Below are positions 1 to 10,954 of a DNA stretch of 64,000 nucleotides, piece by piece. The position numbers and the translations under genes were made by a program. This DNA is from Cavenderia fasciculata (lineage: Eukaryota; Evosea; Eumycetozoa; Acytosteliales; Cavenderiaceae), in assembly GCF_000203815.1 (NCBI RefSeq), contig NW_004457735.1, positions 868,001 through 932,000 of the forward strand. Reading direction: 5' to 3'. The notes below the pieces were generated by a model, which was not told the DNA's origin, ran no database searches, and saw only the letters and a list, made by a program, of their open reading frames with translations. How positions within the stretch are numbered: the first letter of the stretch is position 1; the number at the start of each line of letters is the position of its first letter.

Positions 1-1233
1 GTTAGAATCAACAACACAATGAATTGTATTATCGATCAATTAGAATCAACTCAATTCACCATTCAATGTCAACTTGAATCATCACCAACCATCTATGGTC
101 CTGCTTCTGTTCAATTGAATGTTGATGGATATTTATTTGATAGCAAAACATATCTTATTAGATTCATTAAACCTTCGACTGGTGGTTCAACTACTTCATT
201 AACAACTTCAGTTCCAACAACATCTGGAGGAGAAACACCCAAGTCACCCAAAGAAATATGTTCAGAGACCACTCAATATTGTTTTGGACATGGAACATGT
301 GATGACAATGGAATATGTCAATGTCAAAGTGGCTTTAATCCTGTTGATAATTGTTTGACTAAATTTGCAGACAATACAACCTATGTTCCCAATCCAGAAT
401 CACCATCAACAAATATCAGTGTAGATGGAGTTGAATTTGGATTCGATATAGTTGCCATTCAAGAAATAGGATTAGACAATGAAATTGTCAAGGAACTATT
501 GACCAATAGTTGGATATCAAATATCACCACCAACAATACATTTACAGATGCAGTCTACCAACTAGTAATCTCCAACACAAGTATCTTGGCAGACACACAA
601 GTAACAGTCAACATAACATTCTCAACACAATCTCGAAGCATCACATTTGGCAACCAACAACTATTGATCAATCCCAATTCAATCAAATTGGCAGTATCTA
701 TCAACGGTTGGGAGTACTCATCGAATGTAGCAACACTCAGAGTAGTATTAAAGACAACAACCAACAACCAACAATCAATCGAATATGATTGCAAAGAGAC
801 AGACATCTCATCATTCTCATACGATGACTATGGAACACTTCAATACCTCAGAGTACTCAAAGACAATGTTCAATTCAACGGGAGATTCATTGATTTTGCA
901 TTAGCAGATGGTCGAACAACCTATTCACAAACACTACTCATCAACCAAACCCAAATCAATTCCAATCAATCGTCAACAATGATAGGTATCACACTACCAC
1001 AATGTCAATCATGTGTACTCGATCCCGATTTCACACCATTATTAGTTGTCAACGATAAAGATGGTGGTGATTGTTCATCATCGGATGACCAAAAGTGGAA
1101 GATAATCGTTGGATGTGTTGTTGGTGGTATTGGGTGCGTTGCCATCGCCGTTGGATCAACAATCTATTATAAAAAGGCAATGCGTACAAAGAAATACAAC
1201 AAACAGATGGAGGCTAAATTACGATCACTTTAA
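1..1233 (+). CDS. ComC-like EGF surface protein, 3' part
   Basis: The frame is open from base 1, so this is the C-terminal part (about 410 residues) of a longer type I membrane protein. In order: an Ig-like/TIG-type strand region (first 60 residues); a Ser/Thr/Gly-rich linker; one EGF-like module with six spaced cysteines (CSETTQYCFGHGTC, then CQC and C); a beta-rich region of about 220 residues with many N-glycosylation sequons, matching the ComC 'supersandwich' region of dictyostelids; a Cys pair CQSC; and one transmembrane helix (IIVGCVVGGIGCVAIAVG) followed by a short basic tail. ComC-family proteins are cell-surface proteins linked to cell contact or signalling; the ligand is unknown. 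The first in-frame Met at 19 is internal, not a start. The assignment to the ComC family rests on domain order and is fairly firm. Confidence 0.8.
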   Translation, partial: VRINNTMNCIIDQLESTQFTIQCQLESSPTIYGPASVQLNVDGYLFDSKTYLIRFIKPSTGGSTTSLTTSVPTTSGGETPKSPKEICSETTQYCFGHGTCDDNGICQCQSGFNPVDNCLTKFADNTTYVPNPESPSTNISVDGVEFGFDIVAIQEIGLDNEIVKELLTNSWISNITTNNTFTDAVYQLVISNTSILADTQVTVNITFSTQSRSITFGNQQLLINPNSIKLAVSINGWEYSSNVATLRVVLKTTTNNQQSIEYDCKETDISSFSYDDYGTLQYLRVLKDNVQFNGRFIDFALADGRTTYSQTLLINQTQINSNQSSTMIGITLPQCQSCVLDPDFTPLLVVNDKDGGDCSSSDDQKWKIIVGCVVGGIGCVAIAVGSTIYYKKAMRTKKYNKQMEAKLRSL

Positions 1234-1568
1234 AGTCCGACAATAGCCGATTGGTCCAATCGGTTTAGTTGCCATCACAAGTGTATGGTTATACCAGAAA
1301 GATAATCAGTAAAGAGACAAAACAAGAAAATGGAATCAAAATTAAGACAATTCAATTAAAATAATAACATTAATATACGATTGAATATTTATAATTTTGG
1401 TATGTACTTTTTTTTATTCATTAATAGTACTTTACAAATATCTCAATGTAGTATTTTATTTAAATGTGTATAGATTTTTATTTCGGTTTTTTTGTTTTGT
1501 GGTGTACATATTAATATTAATATTGTTTTGGTAGTATTTTTTACTTATATAAATAGAAATGTTTTTTT
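1234..1568. other. AT-rich spacer between convergent genes
   Basis: This holds the 3' flanks of the ComC-like gene (plus) and the amine oxidase gene (minus). It is T-rich and AT-rich, with no open frame that looks coding. Confidence 0.6.
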
Positions 1569-3146
1569 TTATAGCTTGGCAATAATAGATGGTTGGTCAT
1601 GTTTTAATCTTTCTTGTAATTCTTTAGAGCATCTGAAACCACTTTCCAAGGCACCTTCCATGTATCCAATCCATTGGGTGGCTGTCTCAGTACCGGCAAA
1701 ATGCATTCTTCCAACTGGCTCACGTAGAGCCTTGCCGCAGGCGGTGAGGGTTCCGGGTGGAGCAAATGCTAGGTAGGCACCTCTGGCAAACTCGTCGTTC
1801 TTCCAGTCCTTTTCGAGGTAGTTCTTGGGGCTGAGAGCTTGTGGGCCAAACCAACGACCGTAGCATTCGATGACGTCTTTTTTGCCGGCTTCTAGTGACT
1901 TTTCGCCCCACTCGCGAGCGTCTTGACCAGCGATGAAACCGACAATAGCATTGGATTTGCCGTCATTGGACGAGTAGTCAAAGCATGATACGATGGGACC
2001 GTGTTCGGAAGTAGCCTCTGCAGAGAAGCCGTCTCTGCGCCAGAAGGGTTCGTCGTAGATGACGATAGTCTTGAGGATCGAGCCCATTGGCATACGTTGA
2101 GTGAGCGAGTCACGCGATGCTGGTAGAGCGGGCTTGTAATCTATGCGACCTGCCAAAGCAGGTGGAATGGTGTTGGCGACATACTTGGCGCGTAGGCGCT
2201 GGCCACCCTCGATCAACACGGTCACGCCGGCATTGTCTTGATGGATACCGACAACCTTGCAGTTGAGCTTAAACTGGCCGACTCTTTCACGGGCCAACTT
2301 TTCCGATATTTGTTGTGTACCGCCAATCAGACGGTCTTGTTGGGCGCCACCACGGACACCGGCCAACAAGTCAAAGCCACCGGCTGACTTGATGAAAGCC
2401 AAGTACCACAGGAAACTAATCTCTGTTGGCTCGGCTGCCAAACAAACCTTGCAAAACCAGGCTAAAATCTTGATGATATCGGCTCCTTTGACATTATCAT
2501 TGACCCAATTGGACAATGTAATATTGTCCCATTCCTTGGCTCTGGGATGATCGTATGGTTTGGCAGGGTCCAATTCCTCGGACATCTTGTCAATGATGGC
2601 AATGGTGTTTTCCAAATTACCGTCCAAGTTTAGTGTCGATACATTCCCCTTGTAGCAGTTATGTTTGTTGTTCAATTCGAGAATATGGTTTCCTTCATTG
2701 TACTGAGAGATTGGTTGTATATTTAAATCGTTACACACACTCTTGAGTATATTGTGGGTGCCTCCCATCCACTGACCGCCCAAATCATACCAAAAATCAT
2801 CTACCTTTATGGACTCTGTACGTCCACCAAATCTCTATATTTAATTAAAAAATGTATGTATTAATATTTAAATTCTGATTGAGATATTTTTTTTAAAATG
2901 ATTATAGTGTATAAAGCGGTATACCAATCTGATTGTTTGGCCAGCCAGTCCCTGGAAATGGAATTTCTGATTGTTTGTTGACTGGCAGCCGGACATTCAA
3001 TGGTATGCTGCCTTTCAATTGACATGCATTCATACATTTCTAGCCTCGATTAATAGTACGTTGACACCATTTGCCTTTAAATCGGCTGCACATTGCGAAC
3101 CTGATAATCCTCCCCCAATAACTATAACATCATATATTGACGACAT
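1569..3146 (-). CDS. Flavin-containing amine oxidase
   Basis: Two exons: 3036..3146 and 1569..2834, giving 458 residues. Exon 1 codes for the FAD-binding Rossmann start (VIVIGGGLSGSQCAADL, then the acidic end of the fold, LLIEARN). The splice restores the family motif RFGGRTES, followed by the conserved DLGGQWMGGTH. The C-terminus carries the second FAD motif (RMHFAGTETATQWIGYMEGA). Monoamine/polyamine oxidases use FAD to oxidise amines to aldehydes with release of peroxide; the substrate cannot be told here. The intron (2835..3035, about 200 bp) is long and less AT-rich than its neighbours, but donor GTATGA and acceptor ATATAG are good and phase is kept. The CC/CG-rich codon use of the large exon is typical of well-expressed genes here. 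D. discoideum has several mao genes; which one is orthologous is not clear. Confidence 0.88.
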
Positions 3147-4762
3147 CTTTCTTTTTTTGAAATTAGTAATAATTTAATTCGTTGTGACTTTAGTAAACTA
3201 AAAATGTTAAAATCATATGTATTGGTTATCGTCACCATGCTCAAGACATATATGTAGGAAAACGCTATACCTCACAATAAAATATAAAGCCGTGGGAGAT
3301 AGACGAGTACCTTTTCGTCTAGTCCCTTGCTCGGCCTTTATTTCCATTGGAGGACCCAAGTCATAATAGTTTGTGATATCCCCCACCATTTTATTTGGAT
3401 GCTTTAGCCAGATCCCATACACCACCATATGGATTAGAAAAACACTTCAACTTGCTTCTTCTTCTTCTCTTCTTCTTTACTACAAGATGAATTATAATAT
3501 AATAATATCAGTAGTTATCTTTAGTTTAAATTATTACTATACTACCAATAAACAAATACTCTGTTTGTTTTTTTAATAGGGACAGATCCAAGGGAATTAG
3601 AAATAACGTAAGACGGATTTTTAGTTCAACTATTAAGGATTTTCACAAGGATTTGAAAAGAAATGTAGAATCTATTATAAAAATTCAAACAGAAATATTT
3701 TTTTCGTCAAACAGAGATAATTTTATTATCTATACTTTATAACCATAGATTTGAGCTGAAGAAATTAACAAGAAAAGTTGATTCATTCAACAATTTATTT
3801 TCCAACCGTTGGACTATAGTTTTTTGAACAGATTAATAGTTCTTTTTATTTATCTCCTCTCAATTGAACGGGTTTCATGTACAAACTACGGATAATGAAT
3901 GATTACATTATTTATTGGAGGAATAATTATGAACATTAATTTTTAAAAACTTTCTTGAAGAAATAATTTTAATTCCATTCATGGGATTTTGAACAAAGGT
4001 GGAACTAAATATATTTTTATTTAAATCTGGTCTATATCTCTATACTTTTAAAGACCATTATGATTTAAAAAAACAAAAAAAGAGAATGATTTCTTAATTA
4101 TATTTTTAATTTATATTTTCTTCTATTATTTTATTTCAAGTAGTTTCAAAGGTTAGGGCTAACGTCATTAGGATATAAAATATTATTTATATATTTATTA
4201 TTTAATTCAAGATCAACAAAAATGTTAAAAATTTATTAATTAAAAAATTTCACGATCAAAAAATTTAAACGGGTGTTATCTGTTGTGAGTCACCTGCAAT
4301 ATCTTTTTTTATTGACATCAGCAAAAGAAGAAGAATTTAAGAGCAACACAGTATAGGAGCGGTATCAGTATCAGTATCAGTATCATATCTGTTGCAATCG
4401 ATCACATTGTTGTCGTTCATACATATATATATATCATTGTTGCAGGTGCTCGAGTATCAACAATTCATATTACCTCCACCTCCAGTCATTTATTCATACC
4501 CTTCCTTCAATACAAATAACTTTATATATATAAATATATAAATATATCATTTCACAAAAGAGAGAGATAAAAGAACAAAGGGAAGGAAGGAAGGAAAGAG
4601 ACTATAAATAGTTTGATGAAAAGCAAAGATTAATTTTACAACAGAAGAAGAAGAAGAGAAGAAGATAGAAGTATCGAGGGATAGATAGAAAGTAGAGGAT
4701 AGCAAAGGAAACTTATAAGCTTGATACTTTGCTTTCAAAGAACTACTACTATATAGAAAAGA
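3147..4762. other. Intergenic region, AT-rich, with leader of CLEC16A gene
   Basis: Divergent promoter region for the amine oxidase (minus) and CLEC16A homologue (plus). Most of it is very AT-rich and has no credible gene. Two parts stand out: a GC-richer segment at about 3285-3440 with a good hairpin, and a purine-rich stretch at about 4556-4735 just upstream of the CLEC16A start, probably 5' leader. A short tandem of GTATCA lies at about 4362-4386. Confidence 0.6.
3289..3335. other. Strong hairpin, possible structured RNA
   Basis: A 47-base stem-loop in an AT-rich gap. Paired blocks: 3289-3292 with 3332-3335 (GCCG/CGGC), 3294-3297 with 3323-3326 (GGGA/TCCC), and 3300-3306 with 3315-3321 (TAGACGA/TCGTCTA), loop GTACCTTT. 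An open frame on the minus strand (3213..3428, 71 codons) also crosses it, but has no recognised similarity. Function unknown. Confidence 0.35.
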
Positions 4763-7700
4763 ATGAATCTATTCTCCTCGTTAATGAGACCAAAGAACAA
4801 GTATTCTTTAGAGAATCTAAAGTATGTTGTTTGTACTTTACTCTTATACTACACATAAACCTAAATATTAATCAATCATGACTACTACTACTACTACTAT
4901 ACCTTTTAGATACTTACATAGTACTTTGGTCAAGAACTCAACTATCACCAATCAGAACTCTGGTGTAGTGGTCGAAACGTTGAGACAGATTGCAGAGGTA
5001 ATGATTTGGGGAGACCAAAACAATAATACCTTATTTGAGTAAGTCTAGATAGAAAGAAAAATTACACAAACAACAACCATAACTAACACCTTGATATTGT
5101 TATGATTTATCTAGTTTCTTTCTTGAAAAGAATTTGTTAGGATTTTTCATTAATATACTTGAACAAAAGACGTCATCAGATGTCATTATACAATTATTAC
5201 AAACTCTCAGTATCTTGGTCGAGAATCTTAGAAATAGGAACTCAATTTGTAAGTAAATGATGATGTTATGAGGTGATGATGATGATACTTATACCCTTTG
5301 AATAATGCTACTAGTCGCTTTATTTTCAAATAATGTAATCAATGAAATTATCATTCACAAGTTTGATTTTTCAAATGAAGAGGTATTGGCATACTATGTA
5401 TCATTCTTGAAAGCATTATCTCTAAAATTGGATCAAAACACAATCAACTTCTTTTTCAATGGTCAAGAAAGGGATTTCCCACTCTATACAGAAGCCATCA
5501 AATTTGTTAATCACAAGGAAACAATGTTAAAAATTGCTGTACGAACTTTAACTTTAAATGTTTTTAAAGGTATGAATGTGATTTAGAAAGTTCTTGAGAG
5601 ACATTGGTTGTATAAATATATTAATTTCCTTTTATTTTTTTAGTTGAAGATGAAGTAATGAGAACTTATATTATCAATTCGACAGCGGTACCATATTTTT
5701 CAAATATAGTTTGGTTTATTAGACAGCAGTGTTCGACACTCAATACAGTTTTGGAGAAATCGAGCCATGACAAGGCAGCAATATTAAATAATTATCTCGA
5801 AGATTTGGCCGATCAGTTCTACTATCTACACGATATATTTAATCTTGGGTTTGACTCGATGAGCTTGGTGTTGGCAGAGCAGTTTGTACAGTATTTGATC
5901 TTCCCACAGTTGATTGGCAGTTTGCTCGACCCGTCACGCAACCCCGAACTAGAGGACCGAATCACGCCGGCGCTGGCTCTGTTCCTCATTTCACAGATCT
6001 TTTACATCTTCACCTACAAGCCGCTGCTCGACACGGTCGCCTCTGCGCTCGTGTCGCCCACCCCTTCACAGAGCCTGATCATCTCGTCGTCGGTCACTGC
6101 ACCGCCCCCTCTGACAATCTTGTCGAGTCAGCGCACTCACTACAACAGCTTTCGCAGAATATCCTCATTCCCCAACCTCGCTGGTGAGGGAAGTGGCAGC
6201 GAACACAATTCACCAAAAAAGGTCAAGAAGCAGTCATCAACAGCAGCATCAACAACAAAGAGTAACACCAACAGTATAAATATTGGTGGAAACAACCAGC
6301 AGCAACAACAACCACACGTGTTTAATACTGCAAACAACACCAACAACACTGCCAACAGCACAAACAATAGTACTAGCAGTCCCAACATTGGCAGTGTCGG
6401 CAGTGCCACCAACAACAACACGCCACCCAGCGGCACTCAGTTTGGTGACTTGACCCAAAGCGGGGGTAGTGTGCAACACATCAAGATTGTCAGCGACGAT
6501 GAAGACAACTACATCTACAACAACGACTTGGGATCGAATCTGTCGTCTCCTCCATCATCACCTCGAGGTAAACAACAACATAATAATGGTTCAACTCATC
6601 AACTACCCAACAGCAGCAACAATGGTCCACACCACCCTACCAATCCACAAATCAAACGTTTGTCTGCCAATCTACAAACCAAATTGGCAAAATCAGAACT
6701 ATCCAGCTCTTTGGACAGTGGAAGCACCAACATGAGCTTTGACTCTCAAAACGATACTCAAAGCATTGGAAAGCGAAATAGTCTAAAGAGTGCAGCCAAG
6801 AGCCACAAACCAAAGAATGAATACAAAGATATGTTGCTCTTGCTACTAAACAAGGACAGGGAGACGTTTGGTGTTGTTTGCATGCTTTACAGTCTCTTGA
6901 AAAACTCATATATCGACAGTAAGATTCTAGAGATTGGTGGAGTGTTGCCATACCGTTTGGCCAAGGCCAAGAAATTGTTACAGGGACTTTTATCACCAGA
7001 ATCGCGACCATCCAACACAATGTCCTCTTCGTTACCAGCCAACCTCACTTCGAGTCATCATCGAAGCAAGTCAGAGTCATATGCTCTTTCAACACAACAA
7101 ACCGGTCCATCAACCAAGGTCAGTCATGATGGTATCAGCAGCAGCAGGAATCCTGGAAGATCAAGTCCATCTTTATTTAATGATTTGGATAGTAATAACA
7201 ACAATAATAATAATAATAATATAAATCATAGTTTACCAACATCACCAATAATGCAAACACCTCTATCTAAAATATCAGCCTCACTCACATCTTCAACACT
7301 TAGTGCCCAGGCGTCTGGAGGACCTATCCTAAGAATATTCAAATCAAAGGAACAAATTGATAGTGAAGATCAAGAACAGAGAGAGTTGGAGAGACTGCGT
7401 ATCATTGAAAAAGAAGAAGAGGACGAAGAATTTATTCCAGTGCCCGACAGCTACCAAAAAGAGTTTACAAGAGACCTCATTGAAAGAATATTTTATGTAC
7501 TGATGAACAGTAATCAATTCCGGCTCGTCACTCTTCAAATGACCTATCTAGTACTCAAAGAATTGGTTTATTCGTCAGAATCACCAAGCAAGCTGACCGA
7601 GAACCAATTTGAAATGCTCGAAGAAGCCTATTTGGTGGTAACCAACAATCTCAAGGACTGTCTGTCTGGTAGTACGGCACCCATCTTTTTAGAGTTGTTT

Positions 7701-9269
7701 GAGGACGAGATGGGTTCATACAAGCAGATTAAATTCGAAATGTTGCTCAAAGAGGCAGCACTCATCTTGCCTGTCCCTGAGCGTCCTATTTCGCGGCTCT
7801 CATTGGCACGTAGACTGCCATCGGGTGAGGTAGAAAAGACACAAAAGGCTATCCAGCAATTCCTTGTGCTTCGTGAAATGAAGTATACGTTGTTGCGAAA
7901 GCGAGAAAAGCTTCTACCCATCAAACAACCACAATACCCAATGGTCAGAGAAAAGGAGCATTTCCGAATCGATATGTCCATGTTTGACACGATCGACTAT
8001 GTCGCCATCAGCAAGAAGCCTCTGTCCACGCCGGCACAGGCTTCTCCGGGTAGCAGTGCACCTGGCAGTGGTGCCACCACTGGCCCACCCCTTCCCTACT
8101 CGTTTGTGCTCTACCACAATCTCTTGTTGAATTTGGACCGAAACAATATACAACCTCCTCCAAATGCACCCAAGCAGACCAAGGACGACCACCAACAATA
8201 CGGTATCATCACCCATATTGCGCCACTACAGAGAATCGAGATTGAGGTGAGTCACCTCGACCCGTGCGTGCTCCGTGTCTTTTCGCATCCAACCACATGG
8301 GGTGTCGACATGATCTTTGATGAAGAGAAAAAGTGTCTGTCGGCCAAATCACTGTTGGAGCGTGCGCGTGACGACTTTAGAGCCAGCAAGATGCGTCAAA
8401 TCTACGCTCTGCTCGGTGAACGTGACCCAGACGACGATGACGTCGACAATGATGGAGCAGAGTCTAATAGCCCTCTACATGGACCTGGAAGAAAGAAATC
8501 GCTCTCTAAAATATTCCAGCCAGTCGACGCATCCAACTCACACCCATTGTCATTTAGTGGCACCGATTTTGTCATGACTACAAGAAAGATGAGTGGTGGA
8601 AACAAACAAATACCATTGTCAACTAGTACAACGACCACCCCTACTAAAAATGCTGTATTGTCTCGGTTAATCGACGATGACGACCAATCATCAAAATCAA
8701 CAAAAAGATTTTCAAAGGAAAATATTTTCATGTCATTCCTCAACGATACAGACGATACATTTTTAAAGGAACAAGATGAAAATATAATGGAAAGTAGTAG
8801 TAGTAATAATAATAATAATCAAGATTTTGATTTAAACTTAAATTTAAATTTATTTATCAAAAAAGGCAATAATCAACAAGTTGAAAATCAAGTAAAGAGT
8901 GGAGAATCACAAATTAATAATGAATCAACTTTAGAGAATAATAATCCAGATATAGTCTTTGAAAATTTTAATAATAATAATGATGGTAATAATATAATTA
9001 GTAATAATATAAATAGTGATGATAATAATAATAGTAGTAATAATATAAATAATGATAATAATAGTGATAATAATAGTGAACCTTCAGAAGAAAAAGAACA
9101 AGCAAATCAAATTCATCAAGGACTTGAGGATATTGATCTTAACAGTAATGATAATAATAATAATAATAACACCACCAATATTGATGATAATAATGATAAC
9201 CAAATCATTGTTGACGAAAATATTGAAAATATCAAAAGTAAAGATACTGAAGAGGAATCAATTTTGTAA
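4763..9269 (+). CDS. CLEC16A/Ema/GOP-1 family protein
   Basis: Five exons: 4763..4821, 4910..5038, 5115..5248, 5315..5569, 5644..9269; 1,400 residues. The N-terminus follows animal CLEC16A closely: [66 protein letters not shown] and [11 protein letters not shown] are all recognisable; this is the conserved FPL domain. The fit across every splice junction confirms the intron calls. CLEC16A proteins act on endosomes and lysosomes in membrane traffic, autophagy and mitophagy. The middle and end hold Ser/Thr/Asn-rich inserts, with conserved helical blocks between, and the last 180 residues are nearly all Asn, Asp, Ile and Glu. The start is the first ATG after a purine-rich leader. The 3' end faces the galactosyltransferase gene, about 150 bp away. 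Confidence 0.9.
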
Positions 9270-9421
9270 TGATCATGCCATATATTTTTTTAATAATTAA
9301 CAAGTTTTATTATTGTATATAAATTAAATCATAATAAATCATTGTTTACAAACTTTAAGAATCATTTAGTTATGAATGATTCGATCAAAACATCATAGAT
9401 AAAGTTTCTTCTTTTATTCTT

Positions 9422-10849
9422 TTAATTAAATTGCCAATAGTCTACACCATCAACCAAGTTTAAAGATTTTAAATTATTTTCAAACTCTGAATTGGTACGA
9501 TCGATTGATACACACAAAATGATTGGTGGCTTGACCTGTGACCAATGAATAATGGGAACATTGTGTCCTGTCAATGAACAATGATGGGTTGTGCCTATCT
9601 TTTTTACATCTACATCACAGAATGATACCACCTTGTCCTTGTTTTCTTTTGACAACATGGTAAAGAATTTCTTTCCATCTCTTCCAACACCCCAAATAGA
9701 AAATGAACTCCAATTATTTAATACTCTTCTTTCCAAATGTTCTAATCTAACTTTTAATAATACTAATCTAAAAATATATTAAATTAGAAAAAAAATAAAA
9801 TAAACTAGATTTATCAACTTGTCATATTATATTTACCTATGAATTTGTTTACTTAGATTATCTGGATGATACCTATAAATTAATAAAGGTTTATCAACTT
9901 TTGTGATTTTACCTTTGTTGTCTAAATGTTTATGGAAAAATAAAAGGTCTTCTGGTATTGGTTGTTTCTTTTCACCTGGTTCTGGTAGTGGAGGAGATTG
10001 TCCACCGCCTGGTTCTTGTATTTGTATCTTGTAGAGTCGATCCAATGTTTCTCGAGTGGGTTCTGCAAATGGTCCATTGAGTTCGTACACCTTTCTATTC
10101 ATAAACCAAGTTGGTTGAATAAGTGTACACTCTCGATACTGATGCAACAAAAGATCTTCTTCCGATAATCTGTTGCACCAGTCTGTATAACGTGACGATG
10201 ATCCAGTAGGAATACGCATAAATTGTGAACCAACAATCGTGTGTTGAATACCTTGTTTCTCCAATTCAATGCATCTTTGTAGTTGTAATTCTATTCTTTC
10301 ACGTAACATGATATCGTCGGCATCCAATATACATAAATAATCTCCATGTGATGATTGAATGGCTCTATTTCTTGAATATCCAACTCCTTTACTATTAATT
10401 TTTAATGATTCGTCTACTACTAGTTGTTGTTGTTGATTGAGTAGACCTTGACAATGATTCATATAATAGGTAATATTGTGGTGATATATGATGGGAGGTT
10501 TGATTGGTGATGTTACAAGTAGTAATACTTGGTACCGCGCAAATACATCACTCCAACTCTGTATAATATCCACACTCGTGTCAGTACTAAGGTCATCATA
10601 GATTGACAATTCGATCGGTCCACGATAAGACTGTTGTACAACAGACAAGAGTGTCTCGTCAATAAACAACGCAGCATTCTTCATGCAAACGCATACACTA
10701 ACGAATGGTAAATCGAAATCTCTTTCCATCTTTGCTGAATGCTCCAATAACCTCAAAGGGTGAGGTAATGTTACAAGTTGTGTATCTGCTTCTCTTATCT
10801 CTTCATCTCCATATGTTACTGTTATATTCTTTGAATTATTATTATCCAT
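9422..10849 (-). CDS. Queuosine-tRNA galactosyltransferase homologue (B3GNTL1/QTGAL type)
   Basis: Two exons: 9837..10849 and 9422..9767, intron 69 bp; 452 residues. The N-terminal two thirds is a GT-A family 2 glycosyltransferase: VSVCVCMKNAALFIDETLLS, IYDDLSTDTS, GVGYSRNRAI, the metal/nucleotide motif LCILDADDIMLRERIELQ, and EDLLFFHKHL. The C-terminal exon matches the extra domain that marks the human B3GNTL1 subfamily: LEHLERRVLNNWSSFSIWG, GRDGKKFF, VVSFCDVDVKKIG, and a final LKSLNLVDGVDYWQF. Human B3GNTL1 adds galactose to queuosine at the wobble base of cytosolic tRNA-Tyr; I infer the same job here. It lacks a signal peptide or membrane helix, which fits a soluble enzyme acting on tRNA. 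Its start lies only about 105 bp past the end of the MACPF gene on the same strand. Confidence 0.87.
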
Positions 10850-10954
10850 GATAAATTGACAAGACGAATGAATAGAGATAAAATAATTGCTCTGTTTTTT
10901 TTTTTTAATATTTTTGTTTTTGAGAAATAACTATAATTGTTTATTTAATTATTT

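Noticed and set aside
3213-3428. 71-codon minus-strand frame
   Set aside because: No recognised family; it crosses a strong hairpin and lacks a convincing splice or promoter context. Kept only as part of the hairpin note.
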